Assembly: GCA_947627215.1 (NCBI GenBank)
Contig: CANQVD010000005.1
Location: 1 to 64,000 of the forward strand
Length of the DNA stretch: 64,000 bases
Origin: an uncultured Eisenbergiella sp.
GTDB taxonomy: Bacteria > Bacillota > Clostridia > Lachnospirales > Lachnospiraceae
Direction: 5' to 3'
Part shown: positions 39,722 through 48,989 of the stretch, in pieces
Layout: every line of letters starts with the position of its first letter
How positions within the stretch are numbered: position 1 is the first letter of the stretch
The notes under the pieces: model-generated
What the model saw: the letters and a program-made list of their open reading frames with translations, nothing else
Database searches by the model: none
Told to the model about the DNA's origin: nothing
Program-made: the position numbers and the translations under genes

Positions 39722-41317
39722 TTGAGAAGCCTGAAGGAAGAAATTGACAGAAGAAGAACATTCGCCATCATCTCGCATCCGGACGCGGGCAAGACGACCC
39801 TGACGGAGAAGCTGCTGCTTTACGGCGGGGCCATCAATCTGGCCGGATCGGTCAAGGGAAAGGCGACGGCCAGACACGCGGTGTCTGACTGGATGGAAAT
39901 TGAAAAGCAGAGGGGGATTTCCGTCACCTCCTCCGTGCTGCAGTTTGAATATGACGGATATTGCATCAATATTCTGGACACGCCCGGGCACCAGGATTTT
40001 TCGGAGGACACGTACCGGACGCTGATGGCGGCGGATTCCGCGGTCATGGTCATCGACGGCGGCAAGGGTGTGGAGGCGCAGACCCGCAAGCTGTTCAAGG
40101 TGTGCGTGATGCGCCGGATTCCGATCTTCACCTTCATCAACAAGATGGACCGGGATGCCAACGATACGTTCGATCTGCTGGACGAGATCGAGAAGGAGCT
40201 GGGCATCGCCACCTGTCCGATGAACTGGCCCATCGGCTCCGGGAAGAGCTTCAAGGGTGTTTACGACAGGCAGAAGCGCTGTGTGATCACCTATTCCGAT
40301 ACGGAAAAGGGGACCAGAGAGGGCGAGGCGCAGGAGATTCCGCTTTCGGAGCTGGACAGGCTCACCGGCTTTGTGGGAGAGGACCTCAGGGAAAAGCTGA
40401 TCGGAGAGATCGAGCTTCTGGATGGGGCCAGCGCCGAATTCGATCTGGACAAGGTGCGCCGCGGCGTGCTGACGCCCGTGTTTTTCGGCTCCGCGCTGAC
40501 CAATTTCGGCGTGGAGGATTTTCTGCAGCAGTTTCTGCGGATGACCACCGCGCCGCTGCCCAGGAAATCGGACGCCGGTACCGTGGATCCGGTGGAGCAG
40601 CCCTTTTCCGCCTTTGTGTTCAAGATTCAGGCGAACATGAACAGGGCGCATCGGGACAGGGTGGCTTTTATGCGGATCTGTTCCGGCAGATTCGACGCGG
40701 ATATGGAGGTGCGCCATGTTCAGGGGAACCGGGTCATGCGCCTCTCCCAGCCCCAGCAGCTCATGGCGAATGACAGGAAGATTCTGTCCGAGGCCTATGC
40801 GGGGGACATCATCGGCGTCTTCGATCCGGGCGTGTTTTCTATCGGCGACACACTCTGTATGCCGAAGGAATCCTTTGCCTACGAGGGGATCCCCACCTTT
40901 GCGCCGGAGCATTTCGCCAGGGTACGGCAGATGGATACCATGAAGCGCAAGCAGTTTGTCAAGGGGATCACGCAGATCGCCCAGGAGGGAGCGATCCAGA
41001 TTTTTCAGGAATTCAACACCGGCATGGAGGAGATCATCGTCGGTGTGGTGGGCGTATTGCAGTTCGACGTGCTGAAATTCCGCCTGGAGAACGAATACAA
41101 TGTGGATATCCGGCTGGAGCCGCTGCCCTATGAGCATATCCGCTGGATCGAGAATCAGGATGAGGTGGATCTGACCAGACTGGTGGGCACCTCGGATATG
41201 AAGAAGGTGCGGGATCTGAAGGGCAGCCCGCTTCTGCTGTTTGTCAATCCCTGGAGCGTGGGCATGGTGCTGGAGCGCAACAAGGGGCTGGTGCTGTCCG
41301 AATTTGGCCGGAACTGA
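39722..41317 (+). CDS. prfC: Peptide chain release factor 3
   Basis: A 531-residue GTPase that recycles release factors 1 and 2 from the ribosome. G1 is SHPDAGKTTLTE (residues about 18-29), G2 lies around QRGISVTSS, G3 is DTPGHQDF, and G4 FINKMDRD. The RF3-type domain 3 closes the protein (LVNPWSVGMVLERN-like end). The TTG at 39722 follows GGAGGAAAGG and gives the usual family length; the upstream ATG at 39638 would add a Pro/Arg-rich tail unlike RF3. Confidence 0.96.
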   Translation: MRSLKEEIDRRRTFAIISHPDAGKTTLTEKLLLYGGAINLAGSVKGKATARHAVSDWMEIEKQRGISVTSSVLQFEYDGYCINILDTPGHQDFSEDTYRTLMAADSAVMVIDGGKGVEAQTRKLFKVCVMRRIPIFTFINKMDRDANDTFDLLDEIEKELGIATCPMNWPIGSGKSFKGVYDRQKRCVITYSDTEKGTREGEAQEIPLSELDRLTGFVGEDLREKLIGEIELLDGASAEFDLDKVRRGVLTPVFFGSALTNFGVEDFLQQFLRMTTAPLPRKSDAGTVDPVEQPFSAFVFKIQANMNRAHRDRVAFMRICSGRFDADMEVRHVQGNRVMRLSQPQQLMANDRKILSEAYAGDIIGVFDPGVFSIGDTLCMPKESFAYEGIPTFAPEHFARVRQMDTMKRKQFVKGITQIAQEGAIQIFQEFNTGMEEIIVGVVGVLQFDVLKFRLENEYNVDIRLEPLPYEHIRWIENQDEVDLTRLVGTSDMKKVRDLKGSPLLLFVNPWSVGMVLERNKGLVLSEFGRN

Positions 41318-41367
41318 GAACAGAGCGGTGTTTTTGCCGCGGCATGAGAGAAAAGGGACGAAGGCAT

Positions 41368-42870
41368 ATGAGAAGAGGGGGACGCCGGATATTCCTGATC
41401 TGTCTGTGTCTGTATCTTCTGGCGGCCGGATGCGGCCGCCGGGAGCAGGACGGCGGCGCCGGGAAGAGCGCACAGGAGCGGCCGGACCGGACGGCGGCGT
41501 CCGGAGAGAATGTGCCGGACGCGGCGCGGGCGGGAACGGAACCGTCCGGGGCAGATATGCTGCCTCAGGCGGAGGCGAAACAGGAGTCTGTCGGTGCGGG
41601 AGACATGCCGTACGCAGCGGGAAGCGGACTTTCCGGAGCGGACATATCCGGCGGAGCGTTGGCAGAGAACGGGCCCTCCGGGGAGGGCATGCCGGACGCG
41701 GCGCAGGCGAAGAACGGGACATCCGAAGCGGAGGACGAGGCATCCGGGACGGAAAAGGAAGCGCCCGGCGCGGAAAAGGGCGCGGACCGCGGGCAGGCTT
41801 CTTTGGCGGAAGAGGAGATGCCGGCGGAAAGCATTGAGGAGCTGGAGACCATGCTTCTGGAGGGCAGGTTTTATTACAACTATTCCCTGCTTTCCGAACA
41901 GGAGGAGAAAAGGCTCTATCTGGAGATTCTCTGTTCGCTCCGGCGGCTGGATGAGCGCACGCGGCTGACCGCTGCGGATCCCGGTCTGGTGGAGGAAATG
42001 TTCGGCCGCGTGATGGCGGACCACCCGGAGATCTTTTATGTGGACGGCTTCACATGTACCACCTATTCGCTGGAGGGAGAGATCGTGCGCGCGGCCTTCG
42101 GCGGTTCCTACACGATGGATATCGGACAGATCGGGGAGACGCGGCAGAGGCTGGAGAATGCCGCAGCCCTCTGGCTGTCCGGCGTGCCTGTTCAAAAGGG
42201 CGACTATGAATCCGTGAAATATCTGTACGATTATCTGGTCACCCATACGGAATATGATCTGGAGAGCCCCGATAATCAGAATATCTGTTCCGTCCTGCTG
42301 AACGGAAGATCCGTCTGCCAGGGCTATGCCAGGACGCTGCAGTATCTGTGCCAGCGGCTGGGGATTCCGGCGCTCCTCGTGACCGGAGAGCTCAACGGCG
42401 AGGGACATGCCTGGGATCTGCTGATGCTGGACGGCGAATGGTACTATGTGGATCCGACCTGGGGAGACGCCTCTTACCGGCGGGAGGAGAGGACATCTTC
42501 GGGCGGAGAGCTTTTTCCCGCCGTGAATTACGATTATTTCTGTGTGACCACGGCGCAGTTGGAGCAGACCCATACGCCCGCCGAAGGACAGATGCTGCCG
42601 GTCTGCCGCGCGGTGGAGGATCAGTATTACCGGCGGGAGGGGCTGTATCTCGAGGCCGCGGACGGGGCGGTGATCGCGGCGATCTTCGCGCGGGCCGCGG
42701 CGCAGGGGCAGCAGACCGTGATGTTCCAATGCGCCACGGATCAGATCTATCAGGAGGTCTACCGGCTGCTCATCACCGAGCAGGGGGTGTTCGGGCTCCT
42801 TCCCGCGCAGAGCCGTACGGCGGCCTATACGCATTCCCGGGAGCAGCGGACCTTCTGCTTCTGGCTGTAG
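41368..42870 (+). CDS. Transglutaminase-like lipoprotein
   Basis: A 500-residue secreted protein. A signal peptide ends in the lipobox LLAAGC (Cys near residue 21). Residues 22-155 are low-complexity Gly/Ala/Glu/Ser, probably a flexible cell-wall-spanning linker. The C-terminal domain is transglutaminase/protease-like (TGc): Cys in SVCQGYARTLQYL, His in GEGHAWDLLML, and Asp in YYVDPTWGD. Such clostridial proteins act on peptides or wall components; a true cross-linking role is not shown. The ATG at 41368 is preferred over 41344, which lacks a ribosome site. Confidence 0.82.
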   Translation: MRRGGRRIFLICLCLYLLAAGCGRREQDGGAGKSAQERPDRTAASGENVPDAARAGTEPSGADMLPQAEAKQESVGAGDMPYAAGSGLSGADISGGALAENGPSGEGMPDAAQAKNGTSEAEDEASGTEKEAPGAEKGADRGQASLAEEEMPAESIEELETMLLEGRFYYNYSLLSEQEEKRLYLEILCSLRRLDERTRLTAADPGLVEEMFGRVMADHPEIFYVDGFTCTTYSLEGEIVRAAFGGSYTMDIGQIGETRQRLENAAALWLSGVPVQKGDYESVKYLYDYLVTHTEYDLESPDNQNICSVLLNGRSVCQGYARTLQYLCQRLGIPALLVTGELNGEGHAWDLLMLDGEWYYVDPTWGDASYRREERTSSGGELFPAVNYDYFCVTTAQLEQTHTPAEGQMLPVCRAVEDQYYRREGLYLEAADGAVIAAIFARAAAQGQQTVMFQCATDQIYQEVYRLLITEQGVFGLLPAQSRTAAYTHSREQRTFCFWL

Positions 42871-42951
42871 GAGAGCGCCCGGGGCGAAGGGGCGGAGCGC
42901 GGGTTCCCCGGAGGATCCCGGAAAAAAGGGCTGTGCAAACGCGGCGCAGTT

Positions 42952-42960
42952 TGCTATAAT
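42952..42960 (+). promoter_or_regulatory. Promoter -10 of the yqhY-nusB-xseAB operon
   Basis: TGCTATAAT is a perfect -10 with the TG extension; the -35 (TGTGCA at 42932-42937) is weak. AGGAGGTG lies 9 nt before the start of the next gene. Confidence 0.65.
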
Positions 42961-42986
42961 AGAGCAGAAAGCGAGGAGGTGTCAAG

Positions 42987-43373
42987 ATGGAAAAGGAAAC
43001 CGGTACGAATACCTATGTGCTGCAGGAGGATGAGAATATCGGCAGCGTGCGGATCGCGGACGAGGTGGTGGCCATGATCGCGTCGCTGGCGGCGACGGAG
43101 GTGGACGGCGTATCCTCCATGGCGGGAAATATCACCAATGAGCTGATGAGCAAGGTGGGCATGAAGAATCTCACCAGAGGCGTCCGCGTGGACGTTCAGG
43201 GCTCCAATGTGAAGGTGGAGCTGGCGATCCTGATGGAATACGGGTATCATATTCCGGGGACGAGCCAGAAGGTGCAGGAACGCGTGAAAAACGCGATCGA
43301 GAACATGACGGGCCTGAACGTGACGGATGTGAACATCCGGATCGCCGGCGTGAACATGAATCCCGGGAAATGA
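42987..43373 (+). CDS. yqhY: Asp23/Gls24-family protein (YqhY-like)
   Basis: A 128-residue cytosolic protein of the Asp23/Gls24 family. GSVRIADEVVAMIASLAATE (residues 20-39) and VQERVKNAIENMTGLNVTDV near the C-terminus are the conserved segments. In B. subtilis YqhY has been linked to control of acetyl-CoA carboxylase and lies in the accB-accC-yqhY-nusB neighbourhood. Here accB and accC are absent and nusB follows directly, so the gene order supports the YqhY assignment. Confidence 0.92.
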   Translation: MEKETGTNTYVLQEDENIGSVRIADEVVAMIASLAATEVDGVSSMAGNITNELMSKVGMKNLTRGVRVDVQGSNVKVELAILMEYGYHIPGTSQKVQERVKNAIENMTGLNVTDVNIRIAGVNMNPGK

Positions 43374-43426
43374 GATCTGGCGCCGCAAAAGGGGCCAGTG
43401 CGCCGTCCGGCCGTGAGGGAGGGCAG

Positions 43427-43825
43427 ATGAACAGAAGAGAACTGAGGGAACAGGTTTTCAAGCTGCTGTTCCGTGTGGAATTTAACGCAAAGGAAGAAAT
43501 GCCCGGACAGTGCGCGCTGTTTTTCGAGGAGGCGGAAAGCGCGGTCTCCGAAAAGGACCGGGCTTATATTCAGGGAAAGTATGAAAGGATATCCGCCCTG
43601 CTGGGCCGGATCGACGACATGATCAACCGGACGGCGGTTGGCTGGAGCACGGACCGGATGGGCAAGGTGGATCTGACCATTCTGCGCCTTGCCGTCTACG
43701 AGATCCGGTTTGACGAGGATGTTCCCACCGGGGTGGCCATCAATGAGGCGGTGGAGCTCGCCAAGAAATTCGGACAGGACGGCTCCTCCGGATTCGTGAA
43801 CGGCGTTCTGGCGAAGTTCGCCTGA
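43427..43825 (+). CDS. nusB: Transcription antitermination protein NusB
   Basis: A 132-residue all-helical RNA-binding protein that, with NusE/S10, assembles on boxA of rRNA operons. Visible are RELREQVFKLLFRVEFN at the N-terminus, IDDMINRTAVGWSTDRMGKV in the middle, and PTGVAINEAVELAKKFG with the GFVNGVL end typical of NusB. The ATG at 43427 has GGGAGG upstream and gives normal length. Confidence 0.95.
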   Translation: MNRRELREQVFKLLFRVEFNAKEEMPGQCALFFEEAESAVSEKDRAYIQGKYERISALLGRIDDMINRTAVGWSTDRMGKVDLTILRLAVYEIRFDEDVPTGVAINEAVELAKKFGQDGSSGFVNGVLAKFA

Positions 43826-43842
43826 CATGCGGCTGGATGCGT

Positions 43843-45060
43843 ATGAAGAACGTTTATACGGTGGGTCAGGTAAACGCCTATATCAAAAACATGTTTACCC
43901 AGGACTTCCTGCTGCAGTCCCTGATGGTGAAGGGGGAAGTGAGCAACTGCAAATATCATTCCTCCGGCCATATTTATTTCACGCTGAAGGATGAAAAAGG
44001 GACGATCCCCTGCGTCATGTTCGTCCGGGACAGAAACGGGCTGCAGTTTCGGCTGCAGGAGGGGCAGCAGGTGGTCGTTACGGGGCGCGTCGATGTGTTC
44101 GAGCGCGACGGGAAATATCAGCTCTATGCCAGACAGATCGTGCAGGACGGGGCGGGCTTTCTTTATGAGCGGTTTGAACAGCTTAAGCGCAGCATGCGCG
44201 AGCAGGGGATGTTCGCGCCGGAATACAAGCGGCCGATCCCCGGGTATATCCGGACGCTGGGGGTGGTGACCGCGCCGACGGGAGCGGCCGTGCGGGATAT
44301 CATCAACATCGCCACCCGCAGGAATCCCTATATTCAGATCATTCTTTATCCGGCCGTCGTGCAGGGACAGCAGGCGGCGGAAAGCATCGTAAACGGGATC
44401 CGCGCGCTGGAGAGGCTGGGCGTGGATGTCATGATCGTGGGCCGGGGCGGCGGTACGATTGAAGACCTGTGGGCCTTCAATGAGGAGATCGTAGCGCAGG
44501 CCATTTTCGATTGCAGCGTCCCGGTGATCTCCGCGGTAGGACACGAGACGGATACCACCATCGCGGATTTTGTGGCGGATCTGCGGGCCCCTACGCCGTC
44601 CGCGGGGGCGGAGCTTGCGGTCTTTGATTACGGTCAGTTCCGGGAGCGGATGACGGAGCTGTCCGCCGGGCTGAATGCCCGGATGCGCCGGAAGCTGGAC
44701 TGGGAGCGGATGCGCCTGCAGAAGGCCGGCGTGAAGCTGCAGTACCTGAGTCCTGCCGGCCGGATCCGGGAGAGGCGCGGCGAACTGACCAAGCGGGAGG
44801 AACGGCTGAAGGAGCGGATGGGACGCAGATTGACGGCCGAACAGAATCGCCTGCGGCTGGCGGCGGAGCGCCTGCGGGGGCTGTCCCCGGCGGAAAAGCT
44901 GAGTCAGGGCTTTTCCCATGTGGCGGATGCGGCGGGGCATACGGTGACGGATGTGCGCGGGGTGGAACCGGGCGATCTTCTGACCATCCATGTGAAAGAC
45001 GGGCGGATTCTGGCGGAAGTGAAGAAAAAGGAAGAATGGCAATGGAAGAAGAACGGATGA
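43843..45060 (+). CDS. xseA: Exodeoxyribonuclease VII large subunit
   Basis: A 405-residue subunit of exonuclease VII, which degrades single-stranded DNA from both ends to short oligonucleotides. The N-terminal OB fold is VGQVNAYIKNMF to about residue 100 (SSGHIYFTLKDEKG). The catalytic domain has VTAPTGAAVRDIINI and VGRGGGTIEDLWAFN followed by SAVGHETDTTIADFVADLRAPTPS, and a coiled-coil C-terminus binds XseB. The start at 43843 has GGCTGGA before it; an ATG at 43837 adds two residues. It overlaps xseB by 19 nt. Confidence 0.96.
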   Translation: MKNVYTVGQVNAYIKNMFTQDFLLQSLMVKGEVSNCKYHSSGHIYFTLKDEKGTIPCVMFVRDRNGLQFRLQEGQQVVVTGRVDVFERDGKYQLYARQIVQDGAGFLYERFEQLKRSMREQGMFAPEYKRPIPGYIRTLGVVTAPTGAAVRDIINIATRRNPYIQIILYPAVVQGQQAAESIVNGIRALERLGVDVMIVGRGGGTIEDLWAFNEEIVAQAIFDCSVPVISAVGHETDTTIADFVADLRAPTPSAGAELAVFDYGQFRERMTELSAGLNARMRRKLDWERMRLQKAGVKLQYLSPAGRIRERRGELTKREERLKERMGRRLTAEQNRLRLAAERLRGLSPAEKLSQGFSHVADAAGHTVTDVRGVEPGDLLTIHVKDGRILAEVKKKEEWQWKKNG

Positions 45061-45251
45061 CCCTGGACGAGGCGTTCCGGAAGCTGGACGAGGTGACGAA
45101 GGCGCTGGAGGACGAGCACATTTCGCTGGAGGATTCCTTTCAGCTCTATCAGAAAGGAATGCAGCTTTTAAAATACTGTAACGACGGCATCGACACGGTG
45201 GAGAAAAAGGTGCTGGTGATCAACGGGGAGGGAAAGCTGGATGAATTTTGA
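45042..45251 (+). CDS. xseB: Exodeoxyribonuclease VII small subunit
   Basis: A 69-residue helical protein that binds the XseA coiled coil. The signature TLDEAFRKLDEVTKALED and SLEDSFQLYQKGMQLL is complete. The ATG at 45042 is 9 nt after AGGA; the ATG at 45036 is too close. It overlaps xseA at the start and ispA by 11 nt at the end, so translation of the three is probably coupled. Confidence 0.95.
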   Translation: MEEERMTLDEAFRKLDEVTKALEDEHISLEDSFQLYQKGMQLLKYCNDGIDTVEKKVLVINGEGKLDEF

Positions 45252-46182
45252 GGAAACGCTGGCGGAGCGGAGCGCGGAGGCGGAGCGGATCCTTGCGGAA
45301 TATCTGCCGGAGGCGAAAGGATATGCCGGGACGGTTCTGGAGGCCATGCGCTACAGCGCCATGTCGGGCGGCAAACGGCTGCGCCCCGTGCTTCTGTATG
45401 AGAGCTACCGGCTGTTCGGCGGAAAGGGCGCGCCGGTGGAGCCCTTCATGGCAGCGCTGGAGATGATACACAACTACTCCCTGGTGCACGACGATCTGCC
45501 CGCCATGGACAATGACGAATACCGGCGGGGGAGAAGGACCACCTGGAGCGTATACGGGGACGGGATGGCGGTGCTGGCCGGGGATGGTCTGCTTAACTGC
45601 GCCTTTGAGACGGCGGCAGGCGCCTTTGATCTGATCGGGAAAGCGGAGGAGGGCACGGCGCTTTCTCCGGAGGAGACGGCGGCGCAGTTTTGTGCCGTGG
45701 CAAGGGCTCTGCAGGTGCTGGCTCAAAAGGCCGGCGTTTTCGGCATGATCGGCGGTCAGTGCGCGGATCTGGAGGCGGAGCGCCTTTCGCCGGAGGAAGT
45801 GACAGAGGACAGGCTCCTCTATATCCACCGGAACAAGACCGCGGCGCTGATCGAGGCGGCCATGATGATCGGGGCGATCCTGGCGGGAGCGGACGGGGAA
45901 GCGGTGTCGCGCATGGAGCGGGCCGCGCGGAATGTGGGCATCGCTTTTCAGATCCGGGACGATATCCTGGATGTGGTCAGCACCACCGAGACGCTGGGCA
46001 AGCCGGTGGGCAGCGATGAAAAGAACAACAAGGTCACGTATGTGCGCCTGAACGGGCTGGAAGGATCCGGGGCGGAGGTGGACAGGCTCTCCAGGGAGGC
46101 GCTGGGGATCCTGCGTTCCTTCGAACCCCGCAATCTTTTTCTGGAGACGCTTGTGGAGAGCCTGATCGCCCGTGAGAAATAA
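45241..46182 (+). CDS. ispA: Polyprenyl (farnesyl) diphosphate synthase
   Basis: A 313-residue cytosolic prenyltransferase that condenses isopentenyl diphosphate with allylic diphosphates, probably to farnesyl or geranylgeranyl diphosphate. The first Asp-rich motif is LVHDDLPAMDND near residues 81-92 and the second DDILDVV near 239. GGKRLRP near 42 binds diphosphate. Product length cannot be read from sequence alone. Position between xseB and dxs is the usual one in Firmicutes. Confidence 0.95.
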   Translation: MNFEETLAERSAEAERILAEYLPEAKGYAGTVLEAMRYSAMSGGKRLRPVLLYESYRLFGGKGAPVEPFMAALEMIHNYSLVHDDLPAMDNDEYRRGRRTTWSVYGDGMAVLAGDGLLNCAFETAAGAFDLIGKAEEGTALSPEETAAQFCAVARALQVLAQKAGVFGMIGGQCADLEAERLSPEEVTEDRLLYIHRNKTAALIEAAMMIGAILAGADGEAVSRMERAARNVGIAFQIRDDILDVVSTTETLGKPVGSDEKNNKVTYVRLNGLEGSGAEVDRLSREALGILRSFEPRNLFLETLVESLIAREK

Positions 46183-46194
46183 GAGGAGGCAGCC

Positions 46195-48051
46195 ATGCTT
46201 CTGGATCAGATACAACAGACGAATGATATCAAGAAAATAGCGCCGAAGGATTATCCGCAGCTCGCCGGGGAGATCCGGCAGTTCCTGATCGAGAAGATCA
46301 GCCGGACGGGAGGGCATCTGGGGTCCAACCTGGGCGCGGTGGAGCTGACCATGGCGCTGCATCTGGCGCTGAACCTTCCGGAGGACAAGATCGTGTGGGA
46401 TGTGGGGCACCAGTCCTATACGCACAAGCTTCTGACCGGCCGGCGGGAGGGCTTCGATACCCTGCGCAAATACGGCGGCATGAGCGGCTTCCCCAAACGC
46501 AAGGAGAGCGACTGCGACTGCTTTGACACGGGGCACAGCTCCACCTCGCTTTCCGCCGGACTGGGCCTGGTGCGGGCCAGGGATATCGTGAAGGGCACCA
46601 ATACCATCGTATCCGTCATCGGGGACGGCGCGCTCACCGGCGGCATGGCCTATGAGGCGCTGAACAACGCGGCCAGGATGGAAAGCAATTTCATCATCAT
46701 CCTCAACGATAACAATATGTCCATTTCCGAGAACGTGGGCGGCGTTTCCAAATATCTGAACAACATCCGCACCTCCAACGCCTATCTGGATGTGAAGGAC
46801 AGCATTTACAACGCGATCCGCAAGACGAAGTACGGGGACGGCGTGGTCACCGGCGTCCGCCGGGCCAAAAACAGCCTGAAACAACTGGTGATCCCCGGCA
46901 TGTGGTTCGAGGATATCGGAATCACCTATCTGGGGCCGGTGGACGGACATGACGTGAAGGGACTGGTGCGCGTCATCAGGGAGGCGAAACGGCGCAAGAA
47001 CTGCGTGCTGATCCATGTGATGACCCAGAAGGGGAAGGGGTACGGACCGGCGGAGAAGCATCCGGCCCGTTTTCACGGAGCGGAGCCCTTTGACGTGACC
47101 ACCGGCGTGCCTCTGAAAAAGAAGACGAAGGCGAATTATACGGACGTGTTTTCCACCGTCATGGTGAAGCTGGGGGCCAGGCACGAGGACGTGGTGGCGA
47201 TCACGGCGGCCATGGCGGACGGCACCGGGCTGAAGCGGTTCCGCAGCATGTATCCCGACCGCTTTTTCGATGTGGGGATCGCGGAGGAGCATGCGGTGAC
47301 CTTTGCGGCCGGTCTGGCCGTGGGAGGCCTGCATCCCGTGGTGGCGATCTATTCCTCCTTCCTGCAGAGGGCCTACGATCAGATCCTCCATGATGTGTGC
47401 CTGCAGAACCTGCCCGTGATTCTGGCGATCGACCGGGCCGGTCTGGTAGGAAGCGACGGAGAGACACACCAGGGTATTTTCGACCTGTCCTATCTTTCTT
47501 CGATTCCCAATATGCATATTCTGGCGCCCAAGAACAAGTGGGAGCTCTCCGATATGATGAAGTTCGCCTACGATTTCAAGGGGCCGGTGGCGATCCGCTA
47601 TCCCAGAGGGGAGGCCTATGACGGGCTGGCGCAGATGCGGGCTCCCATTGAGATGGGAAAGAGCGAGATGCTTTTCGAGGAGAGCGGCATCGCCATATTC
47701 GCCCTGGGAAGCATGGTGGCGACCGCGCTGGGCGTCCGGGAACGGCTGAAGGAGCAGGGACATGCCTGCACGCTGGTGAATGCCCGGTTCGCCAAGCCCT
47801 TCGACGCGGAAATGATCCGGCGCCTGTCAGGGAATCACGGGCTGATCGTGACGATGGAAGAGAATGTGGCCAGCGGCGGTCTGGGCGAAAAGGTGCGCGC
47901 GCTGGCGGATGAGGAACGCCTTCCGGTCCGCATTCTTTCCATTCACATTCCGGACGAGTATGTGGAGCACGGCAATGTGGAAATCCTCAAGAGGGAGATC
48001 GGCATAGACGAGGAATCCATTCTGGAAAAGATCGGCAGGGAGCTGGCATGA
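46195..48051 (+). CDS. dxs: 1-deoxy-D-xylulose-5-phosphate synthase
   Basis: A 618-residue thiamine diphosphate enzyme making DXP from pyruvate and glyceraldehyde 3-phosphate, the first step of the MEP isoprenoid pathway. Visible are GHQSYTHKLLTGRREGF near residue 70, GDGALTGGMAYEALNNA with the TPP motif completed by NDNNMSISENVGG, the catalytic Glu in DVGIAEEHAVTFAAGLA near 365, and the transketolase C-terminal domain. GAGGAGGC lies upstream of the ATG. Its stop overlaps tlyA (ATGA). Confidence 0.97.
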   Translation: MLLDQIQQTNDIKKIAPKDYPQLAGEIRQFLIEKISRTGGHLGSNLGAVELTMALHLALNLPEDKIVWDVGHQSYTHKLLTGRREGFDTLRKYGGMSGFPKRKESDCDCFDTGHSSTSLSAGLGLVRARDIVKGTNTIVSVIGDGALTGGMAYEALNNAARMESNFIIILNDNNMSISENVGGVSKYLNNIRTSNAYLDVKDSIYNAIRKTKYGDGVVTGVRRAKNSLKQLVIPGMWFEDIGITYLGPVDGHDVKGLVRVIREAKRRKNCVLIHVMTQKGKGYGPAEKHPARFHGAEPFDVTTGVPLKKKTKANYTDVFSTVMVKLGARHEDVVAITAAMADGTGLKRFRSMYPDRFFDVGIAEEHAVTFAAGLAVGGLHPVVAIYSSFLQRAYDQILHDVCLQNLPVILAIDRAGLVGSDGETHQGIFDLSYLSSIPNMHILAPKNKWELSDMMKFAYDFKGPVAIRYPRGEAYDGLAQMRAPIEMGKSEMLFEESGIAIFALGSMVATALGVRERLKEQGHACTLVNARFAKPFDAEMIRRLSGNHGLIVTMEENVASGGLGEKVRALADEERLPVRILSIHIPDEYVEHGNVEILKREIGIDEESILEKIGRELA

Positions 48052-48989
48052 AGGAACGGCTGGACGTGCTGCTGGTGAAGCGCGGGCTGGCGTCTTCCCG
48101 GGAAAAGGCGAAGTCGGCGGTGAAGGCGGGGGCTGTTTATGCGGAAGGGAAAAAAGCGGACCGGGCCGGAGCGCTGTATGAGGCGGATACGGCGTACATC
48201 GAGGTGCGAAGCGCGCCTCTGCGGTACGTGAGCCGGGGCGGCCTGAAGCTGGAAAAGGCGCTGGAATGCTTTCAGATCTCCCTTACGGGCTGTGTCTGTC
48301 TGGACATCGGCGCTTCCACAGGAGGTTTTACGGACTGTATGCTGCAAAACGGGGCCGCGCGGGTCTATGCGGTGGATGTGGGACACGGACAGTTGGCCGG
48401 CGGGCTCCGGGAGGATCCCCGCGTCATCAGCATGGAGGGAGTCAATTTCCGGTATATGACCGGGGAAGAGATTTCGGAAAGGATCGGCTTCGCCTCCGCG
48501 GACGTTTCCTTTATTTCCCTGACCCGGATCCTGGGTCCCGCCCGGACGTTTCTCGAGCCCGGGGGCAGAATGGTCTGTCTGGTGAAGCCCCAGTTTGAGG
48601 CCGGACGGGGATATGTGGGCAAAAAGGGCGTGGTGAGGGATCCCGCCGTCCACAGACGGGTCCTGGAGGAGGTCTGCGATTTCGCGGAGCGGCTGGGATT
48701 TTGCGTGCTGGGACTGACCTTTTCTCCCGTCAGGGGCGCGGAAGGGAATACGGAGTATCTGCTCTGCCTGGAAAAAAAGGGATCGGAGGAGGAAGACGGC
48801 GATCCGGCAGCCGCAAAACGGGAGGGGACGGGCATCCTGCCGGCTTCGGAGCGGGAGGAAGAGCAGGTGGGTACAGGTGCGGCCTGTTCGGGTTTTGCCC
48901 GCAAGATGGAACGAAAGGCGCTGATCGGGCGGACTGTGGAGGAGGCGTACAGGGCGCTGAAGCAGGGGGTCGCCGGAGAACCGATATGA
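48048..48989 (+). CDS. tlyA: TlyA-family rRNA 2'-O-methyltransferase
   Basis: A 313-residue protein with an N-terminal S4 RNA-binding domain (ERLDVLLVKRGLASSREKAK) and an FtsJ-like SAM domain: LDIGASTGGFTDCMLQNGA, YAVDVGHGQLAGGLR, and the catalytic-region Lys in VKPQFEAGRGYV. TlyA/YqxC proteins methylate the ribose of 16S and/or 23S rRNA. A C-terminal extension of about 55 residues after YLLCLEKKG (acidic, then Ala/Arg-rich) is not part of the usual fold. The gene overlaps both neighbours by 4 nt. Confidence 0.93.
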   Translation: MKERLDVLLVKRGLASSREKAKSAVKAGAVYAEGKKADRAGALYEADTAYIEVRSAPLRYVSRGGLKLEKALECFQISLTGCVCLDIGASTGGFTDCMLQNGAARVYAVDVGHGQLAGGLREDPRVISMEGVNFRYMTGEEISERIGFASADVSFISLTRILGPARTFLEPGGRMVCLVKPQFEAGRGYVGKKGVVRDPAVHRRVLEEVCDFAERLGFCVLGLTFSPVRGAEGNTEYLLCLEKKGSEEEDGDPAAAKREGTGILPASEREEEQVGTGAACSGFARKMERKALIGRTVEEAYRALKQGVAGEPI

